Positions 27,779 to 35,623 of a stretch of 64,000 nucleotides of DNA are shown here, one piece after another. The translations under genes and the position numbers were made by a program. Each line of letters begins with the position of its first letter. Within the stretch, counting starts at the first letter, position 1. Source of the DNA: Ignavibacteriota bacterium (GTDB lineage Bacteria > Bacteroidota > Ignavibacteria > Kapaibacteriales > UBA2268); the NCBI GenBank assembly GCA_019637995.1, contig JAHBUQ010000001.1, positions 838,381-902,380 of the forward strand. Reading direction: 5' to 3'. The notes below the pieces were generated by a model that did not search any database, was not told the DNA's origin, and worked only from the letters and a program-made list of their open reading frames with translations.

Positions 27779-28354
27779 ATGCGATATATAAAATTAACTT
27801 TGGTAATAATATTAATCTCTTTGTATATTTCAATGTCAGAAGTTAGTAAACATTATAACGATAATATAAATTATTTCTATGATACTTATGGTTTTTGTAA
27901 AAGAGATAATTGGCGGGGATTTTTTCTCAAAGATATTAATAAGCTAAGTGAGGTTAAAGGAACTTCTATTAAAGATGTAATGGACAAACTGAAAGTAAAG
28001 TATCGTCTTTCAGATATTATTATAGGATGGGAAAATTTTGAAATAGCAATTCTTGATTCTCAAAATTTAATATCTTTGAAACGAGATTATTTGAAAATAA
28101 ATGGTGTGGCTTATAGATTTGAATATGATAAGCAATTTGATTATCGAATCATTATTTGCTTTGATTCTTTATTGATAAACAATAAACCAATAAAAATATC
28201 AAAACAAAAAAATGCTTATTTAAATAAAAATTCAAAAAAACTTCTGGATGCAATTCAGAATACAATAATTAGTAATAATGTGAAAATATATGAAGGCTTG
28301 GAATATAAGCCCATTCCAATACCTGATGCTAATAAAGAAGATATTAATGAATAG
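27779..28354 (+). CDS. Exported candidate immunity protein to toxin 3 (copy 1)
   Basis: This 191-residue protein starts two bases after the toxin 3 stop and has a signal sequence (KLTLVIILISLYISMSEV). Its C-terminus (KPIPIPDANKEDINE) is nearly the same as that of the gene at 28626 (PIPVPDANKEDIKE), and the spacer after both genes is a long direct repeat. It therefore belongs to a small tandem family of immunity candidates. No known domain is recognised. Confidence 0.65.
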   Translation: MRYIKLTLVIILISLYISMSEVSKHYNDNINYFYDTYGFCKRDNWRGFFLKDINKLSEVKGTSIKDVMDKLKVKYRLSDIIIGWENFEIAILDSQNLISLKRDYLKINGVAYRFEYDKQFDYRIIICFDSLLINNKPIKISKQKNAYLNKNSKKLLDAIQNTIISNNVKIYEGLEYKPIPIPDANKEDINE

Positions 28355-28495
28355 CATAATGCTTTTACGGTAACTTTACAAACTTATTTGTCATTGTTAT
28401 TGATTTTATCATTCAAAACAACGCGAAATAAATCCTTTTACAATTTTTAGTAATATTTTGGCGTTCATTATTCAGAAGGTTATGATTCATTTAGT
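28316..28495 (+). repeat. Direct repeat of immunity end, spacer and toxin-tail start, copy 1
   Basis: This sequence recurs 802 bases downstream at 29118-29297 with few changes. It covers the last codons of an immunity gene, a roughly 100-base spacer (with TTGTCATTGTTATTGATTT) and the start of the toxin 3 terminal segment. It marks a tandem duplication unit of immunity gene plus toxin tail. Confidence 0.8.
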
Positions 28496-28600
28496 TGGTA
28501 AGCAACTTATAAGAAATACCTTCCTATAATGTATAATAATATTTGGTTAATGGGATATTACAGCAAAGGTTCTAACTTAAACAAGAAATTTTGGTGCTGA
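28454..28600 (+). pseudogene. Orphan toxin 3 tail, copy 1 (with internal stop)
   Basis: The sequence matches the last part of toxin 3 (YFGVHYSEGYDSFSW, then TYKKYLPIMYNNIW) but has a TAA in place of a Gln codon at 28499 and no catalytic part. It lies directly before the immunity-like gene at 28626. Confidence 0.75.
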
Positions 28601-28625
28601 TTATTTTAAAAAGAGGAGAAAATAA

Positions 28626-29156
28626 ATGAGAAAGATTATTTTAATTCTTTGTTTCATTACTCAGATTTCATGCCAAAGCCATGAAATTGAATATCATGTT
28701 TTTAGTTATTATGATAAACCCGAATTCTATCATAATCTTGATTCAGATAGTAATAACTATATTGATAGCCTTGAATATAAAGAAAGTGAATTATTTGAGT
28801 TGCTCACTAAGAAAGCAGACGCAGAAAAAATTTACAATGTTTTATTAAAAGAAAACCGATTATTTGGTATAGCTGTTTATACTTATCAAGAAAATAAACG
28901 GATTAGTTTTGAAAGTGCTCTGTTCATGATTAAAGGTAAAAATAGAAATATTATTGAAATAAATATTTACTACAAAGTACCGACTGAGTTCGAAAACAGC
29001 AAGGATTATTCAAAATTAGATAATAAGAATAAAATCGAATTTATTCTTCAATTATCAATGAAAAATTTTGATTATTCTTATACATTTAATAAAGTACAGC
29101 GGTATGGTTTTCCAATACCAGTGCCAGATGCGAATAAAGAAGATATTAAAGAATAG
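28626..29156 (+). CDS. Lipoprotein-like candidate immunity protein (copy 2)
   Basis: This 176-residue protein has a lipoprotein-type signal (KIILILCFITQISC, Cys at residue 17), which suggests membrane anchoring. AGGAG precedes the ATG. The C-terminus PIPVPDANKEDIKE is shared with the 27779 gene, while the middle has diverged. It follows an orphan toxin 3 tail, so it probably protects against a variant of that toxin. Confidence 0.62.
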   Translation: MRKIILILCFITQISCQSHEIEYHVFSYYDKPEFYHNLDSDSNNYIDSLEYKESELFELLTKKADAEKIYNVLLKENRLFGIAVYTYQENKRISFESALFMIKGKNRNIIEINIYYKVPTEFENSKDYSKLDNKNKIEFILQLSMKNFDYSYTFNKVQRYGFPIPVPDANKEDIKE

Positions 29157-29297
29157 CATAATGCCTTTACAGTAACTTTACAAACTTATTTGTCATTGTT
29201 ATTGATTTAATCATTCAAAACAATGCGAAATAAATCCTTTTACAATTTTTAGTAATATTTTGGAGTTCATTATTCAGAAGGTTATGAATCTTTTAGT
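29118..29297 (+). repeat. Direct repeat of immunity end, spacer and toxin-tail start, copy 2
   Basis: This is the second copy of the segment at 28316-28495, offset by 802 bases, with only scattered substitutions in the parts compared by eye. Confidence 0.8.
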
Positions 29298-29441
29298 TGG
29301 GATAAGGGTCATGCAAGTTTGAAAGGATTCTACCAAAATATAAACTTTATCACAGGTATGGGTCAATCTTATAGTTGGAGAAAATATTTGAATAAAAACT
29401 ATAATGTAGATTATTTTTTCAAAAAAAAGGAAAAAAAATGA
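29256..29441 (+). pseudogene. Orphan toxin 3-type tail, copy 2
   Basis: This is an open stretch without a start: YFGVHYSEGYESFSWDKGH followed by a different end (MGQSYSWRKYLNK to KKKEKK-stop). Its stop overlaps the ATG of the next gene (ATGA), showing that a tail and its immunity gene move as one unit. Confidence 0.75.
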
Positions 29442-29974
29442 AATTCTTAAATATCTTTATCTTTGTTTGCTCATTTATATGCGGTATTGTCAGTACAACA
29501 TTTTTGGCAAGATGTTGCGATTACGAGATTCGTCAAGAATATATGGGTGAAATTGAAATCATGGAACAATTTAAAAAAGATGGTAAACATCCATATCGTT
29601 TTGATGATAAAATCTCAGTGGACATTCAAAAATATAATACAGTTGAAGATATATTATCATTAATTAAAAAAAGTGAAGAAATTGAATCTGTCATAATCGG
29701 TATTAAAGTAGAAGAGAATGTTCCAACAAACAGAATACATTCTATAACAGTTGAATGTGCTGGTGATAATGTAAATTCAAACATATATGTTTTAATTTTA
29801 TCATCTGAAATTGAAGGTGAAAAGACCGAAAAGATTAAAAATCGATATAAGTTTATTGACGAAAAAGTAATCAAAAAGAATTACAATAGGGTACTAAAAG
29901 AAAAGATCAAAAGAGTATATCAATACCAACGAAGCAAACTATGGAAACCTGTTCCAGTATCAGATACAAAATAA
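29438..29974 (+). CDS. Exported candidate immunity protein (copy 3)
   Basis: This 178-residue protein has an N-terminal hydrophobic segment (FLNIFIFVCSFICGIVS). Its end, LWKPVPVSDTK, resembles the Pro-rich ends of the two preceding immunity candidates. It starts by a four-base overlap with the stop of the orphan toxin tail. No known family is recognised. Confidence 0.6.
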   Translation: MKFLNIFIFVCSFICGIVSTTFLARCCDYEIRQEYMGEIEIMEQFKKDGKHPYRFDDKISVDIQKYNTVEDILSLIKKSEEIESVIIGIKVEENVPTNRIHSITVECAGDNVNSNIYVLILSSEIEGEKTEKIKNRYKFIDEKVIKKNYNRVLKEKIKRVYQYQRSKLWKPVPVSDTK

Positions 29975-29992
29975 TATCAAATTTAGAACTAA

Positions 29993-31525
29993 ATGAAGAA
30001 ACGTTTTAATTCAGATACTATTTCTCACGAAGAATACAAATACAACACGGCAGGACGATTAGTGGAATACACCAAGAGCAATATTTCTGGATTTGGTTCG
30101 AGTTTCAACCAAAGTTTATTACCACATGAGTCTTTCACTGCAGACAAATGGACATGGGGCTATAAATATAATCATGCCGGAGTGCGTGAGCAAAAGCGTA
30201 TGCTTACAAGTCCGCATGGGGATGATTGGTATGATGATGAAGGAATTAAAGTTTTCGCTCATCTTTGGGAGTATTATATGACCGGTGCTTTTGGAGAGGA
30301 GATTGTGCAATACAAGGGCTTTCAGACGTCTGCAGATGTTGGAATGGGACCGGAGAGAAAAGTATATCTTGGGGCTTATCGCTACCGGGCAGGTGGCGAA
30401 TTGCTGTACCATCACGACGGGACAAAAGAGGTGAACTTCACGGACAATAACGGTTCTGTAAGACTGACCGTGCATAATGGCGGTGGCATACATCAATACG
30501 ATTATAAACCATTTGGCGATACACTTTGGACATCAGCAGGCACTATGAACCGAGATAACTTCGACGGTAGTATTTATGATGCAGAATCTGATTTGCAGAT
30601 GCTCGGCTTCCGTATGTACGATAATGAAACTGGTCGCTTCACCACGCCCGACCTGCTGTGGTCTGCCTTCCCGGCTCAAACGCCGTACCACTATGCTTAT
30701 AACTCACCGCTGACTTATCGCGACCCGACTGGCTTAGCTCCAGAGAAAGAGAAGGAAAGAGAGGAGTTGCAAGTATTTCTTATACCAGACTTGGATTTGC
30801 ATGATGGATTAATTAATGAGTTAAAAAATAATCCCGCATACAATCACTACTATATTATTGCAATGGCTGATCTTACATTTGCAAATGTAATGAAATTAAA
30901 TGATTTTTATTTGTCTTATGGTGGTGGTAGCGGAGGAAGAACTGCGAAAGGTAAAGGCGCTGAGAATGGACAAGGAGGACAGGGGTCAGATAATAATACT
31001 AAATCTAATGAACAAGTTGGTAAAAAATCTGAAGATAAAGGAGATAGTGAACTTGGTTGGTTTGGCAAATTATTAGTATTGTTTGGATTAAAGGAAGATG
31101 AAGCAAAATATTCTGAAAATAATAAAAAGGGGGCATTTGTAGCTTCACGCAATATGAAGATAACTGGTAGTTCGGTCGATCAAGCACGAAAAGAAAATTT
31201 ATTTGGAACTAGTAGTGAAAATGAAAAGCAACAAGAAGATGAATATGATGCATATCGTCATTTAATGTGGTCTGCTTTGAATTGTTGGATATTAGGAGAA
31301 AAAGAAGCAAGGAAAATTGGAAATGCTCATGAGAATTTTCCAGACAATAATCCAACATCAAAACAGATGGATTTGCATAATAATGAAATTGGTTTTAGAA
31401 TTGGCAACCAATTAAGAAATATGGGAATATCAAACTATATGGATGCAATTAGAACTGCTCAAATACTATCACAATTTATGATAAGGTCTGGTACTGTAAT
31501 AATAAATCATCCAATTGGGAAATAA
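29993..31525 (+). CDS. Displaced RHS core fragment with DUF6973-like toxin tail 4
   Basis: This 510-residue frame joins the RHS core at RFNSDTISHE; the ATG just before it seems fortuitous. The core is more diverged from the first two copies (for example GSVRLTVHNGGGIHQYDYKPFG). The common linker runs to GAENGQGGQGS (about 330). The tail contains DAYRHLMWSALNC, NAHENF and QMDLHNNEIGFRIGNQ, the R-H…H-E…MDLHNN pattern of a toxin-associated domain I recall as DUF6973. Its activity is unknown. An immunity candidate follows after four bases. Confidence 0.78.
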   Translation: MKKRFNSDTISHEEYKYNTAGRLVEYTKSNISGFGSSFNQSLLPHESFTADKWTWGYKYNHAGVREQKRMLTSPHGDDWYDDEGIKVFAHLWEYYMTGAFGEEIVQYKGFQTSADVGMGPERKVYLGAYRYRAGGELLYHHDGTKEVNFTDNNGSVRLTVHNGGGIHQYDYKPFGDTLWTSAGTMNRDNFDGSIYDAESDLQMLGFRMYDNETGRFTTPDLLWSAFPAQTPYHYAYNSPLTYRDPTGLAPEKEKEREELQVFLIPDLDLHDGLINELKNNPAYNHYYIIAMADLTFANVMKLNDFYLSYGGGSGGRTAKGKGAENGQGGQGSDNNTKSNEQVGKKSEDKGDSELGWFGKLLVLFGLKEDEAKYSENNKKGAFVASRNMKITGSSVDQARKENLFGTSSENEKQQEDEYDAYRHLMWSALNCWILGEKEARKIGNAHENFPDNNPTSKQMDLHNNEIGFRIGNQLRNMGISNYMDAIRTAQILSQFMIRSGTVIINHPIGK

Positions 31526-31529
31526 AGTC

Positions 31530-32114
31530 ATGAAAAATATCAAAAGAATTCATAAAGTATTGTTTTTCATATTTTTAATTTTTTTAACATGGATAATAAT
31601 TAAACCGAATAAAGTAAGTATTCAGCATGAATTATTACTTGACAAAGAATTGCAATTAGGAGAAATGAAATATGATATTAACAAAAGATATCAGCTTAAT
31701 CCTGAAAGTACTTATGAATGGGCTGATTGTGTTCTTGACACTTTAAAAATTAAAGAATATGAAAATAAATATAGTTTACAAATATTAATTGATAGAAGTG
31801 GGTGTTACACTTTTTCAGATGAACTTATTAATCCCGTATTTTATAGGTTAAAAAAATTTAGCATTTGTTTAGAGATTATATCTGATGAAGACAAATTTAA
31901 TGAATTTAGCAACTATTTATTACAACAAACAAATCGTAAGTATGGAAATTATTCAAAAATAATCTCAAAAGTATCTGAAACAATTTATATTTGGAATTTG
32001 AATGACCACTATTTTGTAATATACTCAAATAATAAACCTAAAACATATTATGACCAATTTAAAAGAAGCATTAATCTAACTTGGACTAAGAATATTGACA
32101 ATTATCTAGATTAA
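31530..32114 (+). CDS. Membrane-anchored candidate immunity protein to toxin 4
   Basis: This 194-residue protein starts four bases after the toxin 4 stop; the in-frame start at 31515 lies inside the toxin gene and is less likely. It has a single N-terminal membrane segment (VLFFIFLIFLTWIII) and a soluble domain with no family I recognise. The immunity role is inferred from position. Confidence 0.62.
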   Translation: MKNIKRIHKVLFFIFLIFLTWIIIKPNKVSIQHELLLDKELQLGEMKYDINKRYQLNPESTYEWADCVLDTLKIKEYENKYSLQILIDRSGCYTFSDELINPVFYRLKKFSICLEIISDEDKFNEFSNYLLQQTNRKYGNYSKIISKVSETIYIWNLNDHYFVIYSNNKPKTYYDQFKRSINLTWTKNIDNYLD

Positions 32115-32198
32115 TTTTATTAATGAGGTTTAAAACTAAAATAAAAAATATTTAATTGAATTTGATACTCAATAATTTAATTGGAAATAAAATAGATT

Positions 32199-32250
32199 GA
32201 CTTTATGGCTATAAATATAATCATGCCGGAGTGCGTGAGCAAAAACGCTT
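32199..32250 (+). repeat. RHS core fragment (YKYNHAGVREQKR segment)
   Basis: About 50 bases match the RHS core segment encoding GYKYNHAGVREQK, closest to the fourth copy (ATCATGCCGGAGTGCGTGAG). It is followed by non-RHS sequence and the PIN module. Confidence 0.8.
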
Positions 32251-32339
32251 TCCAAATTGAGAATATGTAAATGTGGAATCGTAAAAATAAATAAATGCCA
32301 TATTAGTCAATAATTAATATCAATGATTGGAGTTTACAA

Positions 32340-32555
32340 ATGGTTATAATTGAAAGAAATAGAATTGAGTTACCACCTTTAATATTTGAAAAATTCAAGG
32401 GCAAAAAAGTTGACATTAAACTTATAGATGAAAAGATAGTAATTTCTGAGGTGTCAAGTTTAATATATGATTTAAGAGGTATATTAAAAAATAAAAAAAT
32501 GAGTACCAAATTATTTTCAAAGTTCAAGGAAGAAGAGAAGGAACTTGAAAAGTGA
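32340..32555 (+). CDS. Antitoxin-like protein of PIN module
   Basis: This 71-residue protein precedes and overlaps a PIN toxin gene. Its N-terminal half (MVIIERNRIELPPLIFEKF) and KISE-type strand (KIVISEVSSLIYDLRG) resemble small DNA-binding/SpoVT-like or PIN-associated antitoxins, but no motif is decisive. The tail KFKEEEKELEK is acidic-basic, as in many antitoxin C-termini. Confidence 0.65.
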   Translation: MVIIERNRIELPPLIFEKFKGKKVDIKLIDEKIVISEVSSLIYDLRGILKNKKMSTKLFSKFKEEEKELEK

Positions 32556-33007
32556 AAAACAATTTTGTCTTGGATGCCTGTGCAATGATTGCTTTTTTGT
32601 CAGATGAGGTAGGTGCTAATAAAGTACAGGAATTGCTTGATTTAGCAAATTACGGAAATATTTCTTTGTACATTCATCAGATTAATTTACTTGAAATTCA
32701 CTATGGAATTGCAAGGTCTGATGGTATTGGATTAGCTGATAATATTCTAACAGAAATTAGAAAATTACCCATAAAAGTTGTTGATAAAATTGATAATCAT
32801 TTGTTTGATAGTTCTTCTTACTTTAAGAGAAACTATAAGATTTCCTTGGCAGATTCAATTGCATTAGGTTTAAGTAGATCCCTGAAAGCAAAATTAATTA
32901 CAAGCGACCACCACGAATTTGATATAATTGATAATGATAAAGAAGTCGAGTTTTATTGGATAGATGATGACCGACTTACAGATGATGGGCTTCCGAATGT
33001 ACGATAA
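32552..33007 (+). CDS. PIN-domain toxin (VapC-like)
   Basis: This is a 151-residue PIN-domain ribonuclease candidate. The acidic residues are visible in FVLDACAMIAFLSDE, LLEIHYGI and SLADSIALGLS, with the terminal TSDHHEFD. It starts with GTG, overlapping the antitoxin stop by four bases. After VEFYWID the frame runs into an RHS core fragment, so the last dozen residues (DDRLTDDGLPNVR) come from RHS DNA read in another frame. The catalytic core seems complete. Confidence 0.85.
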   Translation: MKNNFVLDACAMIAFLSDEVGANKVQELLDLANYGNISLYIHQINLLEIHYGIARSDGIGLADNILTEIRKLPIKVVDKIDNHLFDSSSYFKRNYKISLADSIALGLSRSLKAKLITSDHHEFDIIDNDKEVEFYWIDDDRLTDDGLPNVR

Positions 33008-33052
33008 CGAAACATGGTCGCCGGACGCCATACCTGACCTGCTGTGGTCTGT
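32974..33052 (+). repeat. RHS core fragment (LQMLGFRMYDNE segment)
   Basis: The bases encode a degraded version of LQMLGFRMYDNE…PDLLWS: GATGGGCTTCCGAATGTACG and CCTGACCTGCTGTGGTCTG are recognisable, with a scrambled middle. The PIN gene stop lies within it. Confidence 0.75.
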
Positions 33053-33126
33053 GTATCAATTTTAAAATAGGAATTAAAATATCAGGAAAATTATTCCGTT
33101 TACAATTATTTATTAAGGTATATAAA

Positions 33127-33339
33127 ATGTCAGTAATACAAGTAGATTTGGATTTGCTCAAGAACCTCATAAAGGAATCTGTTGCAGAGGCATTAAAAGA
33201 AGAAAGAAATCTATTTTATGAAAATGTAATCCCTTTTGTTTCAGATGTGGAAATGCAGGATATAATCAATACTCACGGTGAAAAGCCGGACAAGTCGGAA
33301 TATATTGATATGACAGAATGGTTTACAAATGCAAATTGA
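33127..33339 (+). CDS. Antitoxin-like protein of RelE-like module
   Basis: This 70-residue acidic protein directly precedes and overlaps a RelE-like toxin gene by 11 bases. It begins SVIQVDLDLLKNLIKESVAEAL and ends EYIDMTEWFTNAN. No DNA-binding motif is clear; the assignment as antitoxin rests on position and size. Confidence 0.6.
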   Translation: MSVIQVDLDLLKNLIKESVAEALKEERNLFYENVIPFVSDVEMQDIINTHGEKPDKSEYIDMTEWFTNAN

Positions 33340-33604
33340 AGTATCAACAAAAGCACAAAAATTTTTAGTATCTCAAACAATAGATTCTCAAAATAAAATT
33401 AAACAAAAGATTAGCTCATTAAAACTATATCTTGAAGAAAATAACAAAATTCCTTTCAATAATATGGATATAAAAGTTCTGAAAGGGAAATGGTATCCAT
33501 TCAAAAGATTAAGAACTGGAAAAATTAGAGTAATATTTGAGGTTGATTTCAAACTGAAAAAATTATATATTGAAGAGCTTGATAATAGAGGTGATATTTA
33601 CTAA
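33329..33604 (+). CDS. RelE/ParE-like toxin
   Basis: This 91-residue protein has the layout of RelE-superfamily toxins: an N-terminal helical part (VSTKAQKFLVSQTIDSQ), then the strand-rich KGKWYPFKRLRTGKIRVIFEV with the conserved basic residues, and a final ELDNRGDIY, typical of the family end. RelE-like toxins usually cleave mRNA at the ribosome. It is flanked on both sides by RHS core fragments. Confidence 0.82.
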   Translation: MQIEVSTKAQKFLVSQTIDSQNKIKQKISSLKLYLEENNKIPFNNMDIKVLKGKWYPFKRLRTGKIRVIFEVDFKLKKLYIEELDNRGDIY

Positions 33605-33658
33605 AATGTCTTATGAATATAATAATACGTGAACATCAAATCATTAAACTTTAACAAT

Positions 33659-33694
33659 AAATCCGATTTACAGATGCTCGGCTTCCGAATGTAC
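33659..33694 (+). repeat. RHS core fragment
   Basis: About 36 bases (AATCCGATTTACAGATGCTC onward through CCGAATGTAC) match the segment encoding SDLQMLGFRMY. A small AT-rich inverted-repeat element follows, and the RHS core resumes after it at 33807. Confidence 0.8.
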
Positions 33695-33803
33695 TTTTCA
33701 AATTGAAAATTAACAATTAACAATTGAAAATGAAATCAAATAAAAATATATTGCTTATAATTACTAATAATTGTCAATTTTCAATTATCCATTGTCAATT
33801 TGG
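33695..33803. mobile_element. MITE-like inverted-repeat element in RHS core
   Basis: This short AT-rich insert has imperfect inverted ends (left AAATTGAAAATTAACAATT from about 33700; right, reversed, AAATTGACAATGGATAATTG ending about 33801). It encodes nothing. It replaces about 45 bases of the RHS core between FRMY and WSAFPA. AATTG-rich repeats of this type are frequent in Bacteroidota intergenic DNA. Confidence 0.6.
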
Positions 33804-33806
33804 AAC

Positions 33807-33915
33807 GTGGTCTGCCTTCCCTGCACAAACGCCGTACCAATATGCGTATAACTCACCACTGACTTATCGCGATCCGACGGGCTTGGCACCTGAGAAGGAT
33901 GCAATAAAATATTGA
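33807..33915 (+). pseudogene. RHS core end fragment without toxin tail
   Basis: The sequence encodes WSAFPAQTPYQYAYNSPLTY and RDPTGLAPEKDAIKY-stop. It leaves the common sequence right after GLAPEK, at almost the same point where toxin 3 diverges, but carries no toxin. A DUF4160/DUF2442 pair follows. Confidence 0.8.
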
Positions 33916-33956
33916 ATAAGTGATTTCGTTACTACTATTATTAAAATTTTGAGACA

Positions 33957-34223
33957 ATGATGCCAGAGATATCAAGGTTTTACGGCTTAATAATTACAAT
34001 GTATGGTGATGACCATAATCCTCCACATTTTCATGTACAATATAATGAGTACCGTGCTATTATTGAAATTATTAGTGGGGAAATTTTACAGGGTAGTCTC
34101 CCATCAAAGCAACTAAAATATATTCAGGTCTGGGCTGACATTCATAAAGAGGAGCTCCTTGAAAATTTTGAAAATTTGAATAAAGATATCAAAACATATT
34201 CTAAAATAAAACCTTTGGAGTAA
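33957..34223 (+). CDS. DUF4160 protein (toxin-antitoxin-like module 2)
   Basis: This 88-residue protein has the same signature as the 26257 gene (MPEISRFYGLIITMYGDDH, PPHFHVQYNEY) but is clearly diverged, so the two modules were acquired separately or duplicated long ago. Two adjacent ATGs open the frame; the second (33960) aligns with the other copy. It lies between RHS core fragments. Confidence 0.88.
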   Translation: MMPEISRFYGLIITMYGDDHNPPHFHVQYNEYRAIIEIISGEILQGSLPSKQLKYIQVWADIHKEELLENFENLNKDIKTYSKIKPLE

Positions 34224-34226
34224 CAA

Positions 34227-34517
34227 ATGAAATGGATAGAAAAAGTTTTAGAAATAAAGCCGTTTGAAATAAAAACACTTTGGAACGACGGCAATATACG
34301 AAATATTGATTTTCAACCCTTCTTGGAAAGTAAAGGGAAAAAAGTTAATTCTTCTTACCATCAATTACTCAACAAAGATGTTTTTGTAAAGGCGCAATGC
34401 GATGGAACAACGATTTTTTGGCAAGACTTAATCGAATATAAAAATCTTGATGGCAGAATTTGCAAAGGCAACCTTGATATTTCGCCGGAAGTATTATATG
34501 AATTAGCCCAACATTGA
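34227..34517 (+). CDS. DUF2442 protein (partner of DUF4160, module 2)
   Basis: This 96-residue protein follows DUF4160 by three bases, as in module 1. The N-terminus (VLEIKPFEIKTLWNDGNIRNI, read as KPFEIKTLWNDGNIR) and GTTIFWQDLI fit the DUF2442 fold, with an extra loop compared with module 1. The next RHS fragment begins within 25 bases of its stop. Confidence 0.82.
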   Translation: MKWIEKVLEIKPFEIKTLWNDGNIRNIDFQPFLESKGKKVNSSYHQLLNKDVFVKAQCDGTTIFWQDLIEYKNLDGRICKGNLDISPEVLYELAQH

Positions 34518-35611
34518 TTATTATGTGCTTATATTCTGGTCGCTTCACCACACCAGACCTCTTGTGGTCTGCCTTCCCTGCTCAAACGCCGTACCACTAT
34601 GCGTATAACTCACCGCTGACTTATCGCGATCCAACTGGGTTAGCTCCAGAGAAAGATAAGGAAGGTGAGGAGTTGCAGGTATTTCTTATACCAGACTTGG
34701 ATTTGCATGATGGATTAATTAATGAGTTAAAAAATAATCCCGCATACAACCACTACTATATTATTGCAATGGCTGATTTTACATTTGCAAATGTTATGAA
34801 ATTAAATGATTTTAATTTATCTTATGGTGGTGGTGGAAGAACAGCTGATGGGACTGGTGCTGAGAATGGGCAAGGAGGATAAGGTTCTAGTGTTGGTGGA
34901 TTTTGGAGCTCAGTATGGAATACTATTACAGGGATATTCAGTAGTGATGATGAAAGTGAAAGAGGTAGTGGATGGGTATGGAACGGTGTAGATTACGGTA
35001 GTAGAGAAGCATTAGTTGCTGCTTCAAAACGTATAACAGCCGAAGAGAATGCATCAAGACAGCCAATATCAAATGATGGTTTTAAATCGGCAGCTACTCA
35101 ATATGCTGGTGTTGATGTCTGGGAAAAAAAAGAAAATGGTGATACAAATGATAATTTTGGTTTTGTACAAGATATAAATGGTGTTGCAGATTTTTCAGCA
35201 TCATTAATGCAAACAAAACAATTAGGTGGTGTTGGTTTGGGTTCAAATGGAAAAGTATATGCAAATTCACTTCTGAAAGGTTCAAAACCTTTTTATGGAA
35301 ATCAATCAACTACAGTTGTATTAGCAAAATCTATCGGTAAAAATTTGGGGTATGCTACTTTAGGTGCAGGGATTTTATTGGAACTTGGAGCAAGTGCAAC
35401 AGGTGAACAATCCTGGTTTAGATTCGGTGTGGATGTGGGTGCAATGGGCGGTGCATGGTGGCTGGGTGGCTGGCCTGGGATCTTAGCCGGAGGAATTTAT
35501 TCGATTGGTATGTCTGAATTTGACAGAAAACCGGATGGACCAGGTTGGAACACAGGTAACATGGGGCTTAATCCTTCAGATAATACCCGTACATATAGAA
35601 GAATCAAATAG
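34514..35611 (+). pseudogene. Displaced RHS core end with toxin tail 5, interrupted by a stop codon
   Basis: The frame joins the RHS core at SGRFTTPDLLWSAFPAQ and runs through the common linker to GAENGQGG, where a TAA (34880-34882) interrupts it. The same frame continues open from 34883 to the stop at 35611, including an internal ATG at 35207. The tail (about 240 residues) has a Ser/Gly-rich start, SREALVAASKRIT, and a glycine-rich hydrophobic end (LGYATLGAGILLELGASATG, GAMGGAWWLGGWPGILAGG). It suggests a membrane-active toxin. Without suppression of the stop, linker and tail are separate products. Confidence 0.8.
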
Positions 35612-35623
35612 GAGGAATTTAAA

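Noticed and set aside
20018..30496. Recurring 60-125-residue frames on both strands inside the RHS copies (for example near 20056-20340, 23220-23504 and 30119-30496)
   Set aside because: They repeat only because the RHS core is repeated; they have no family features and lie opposite or across a clear coding frame.
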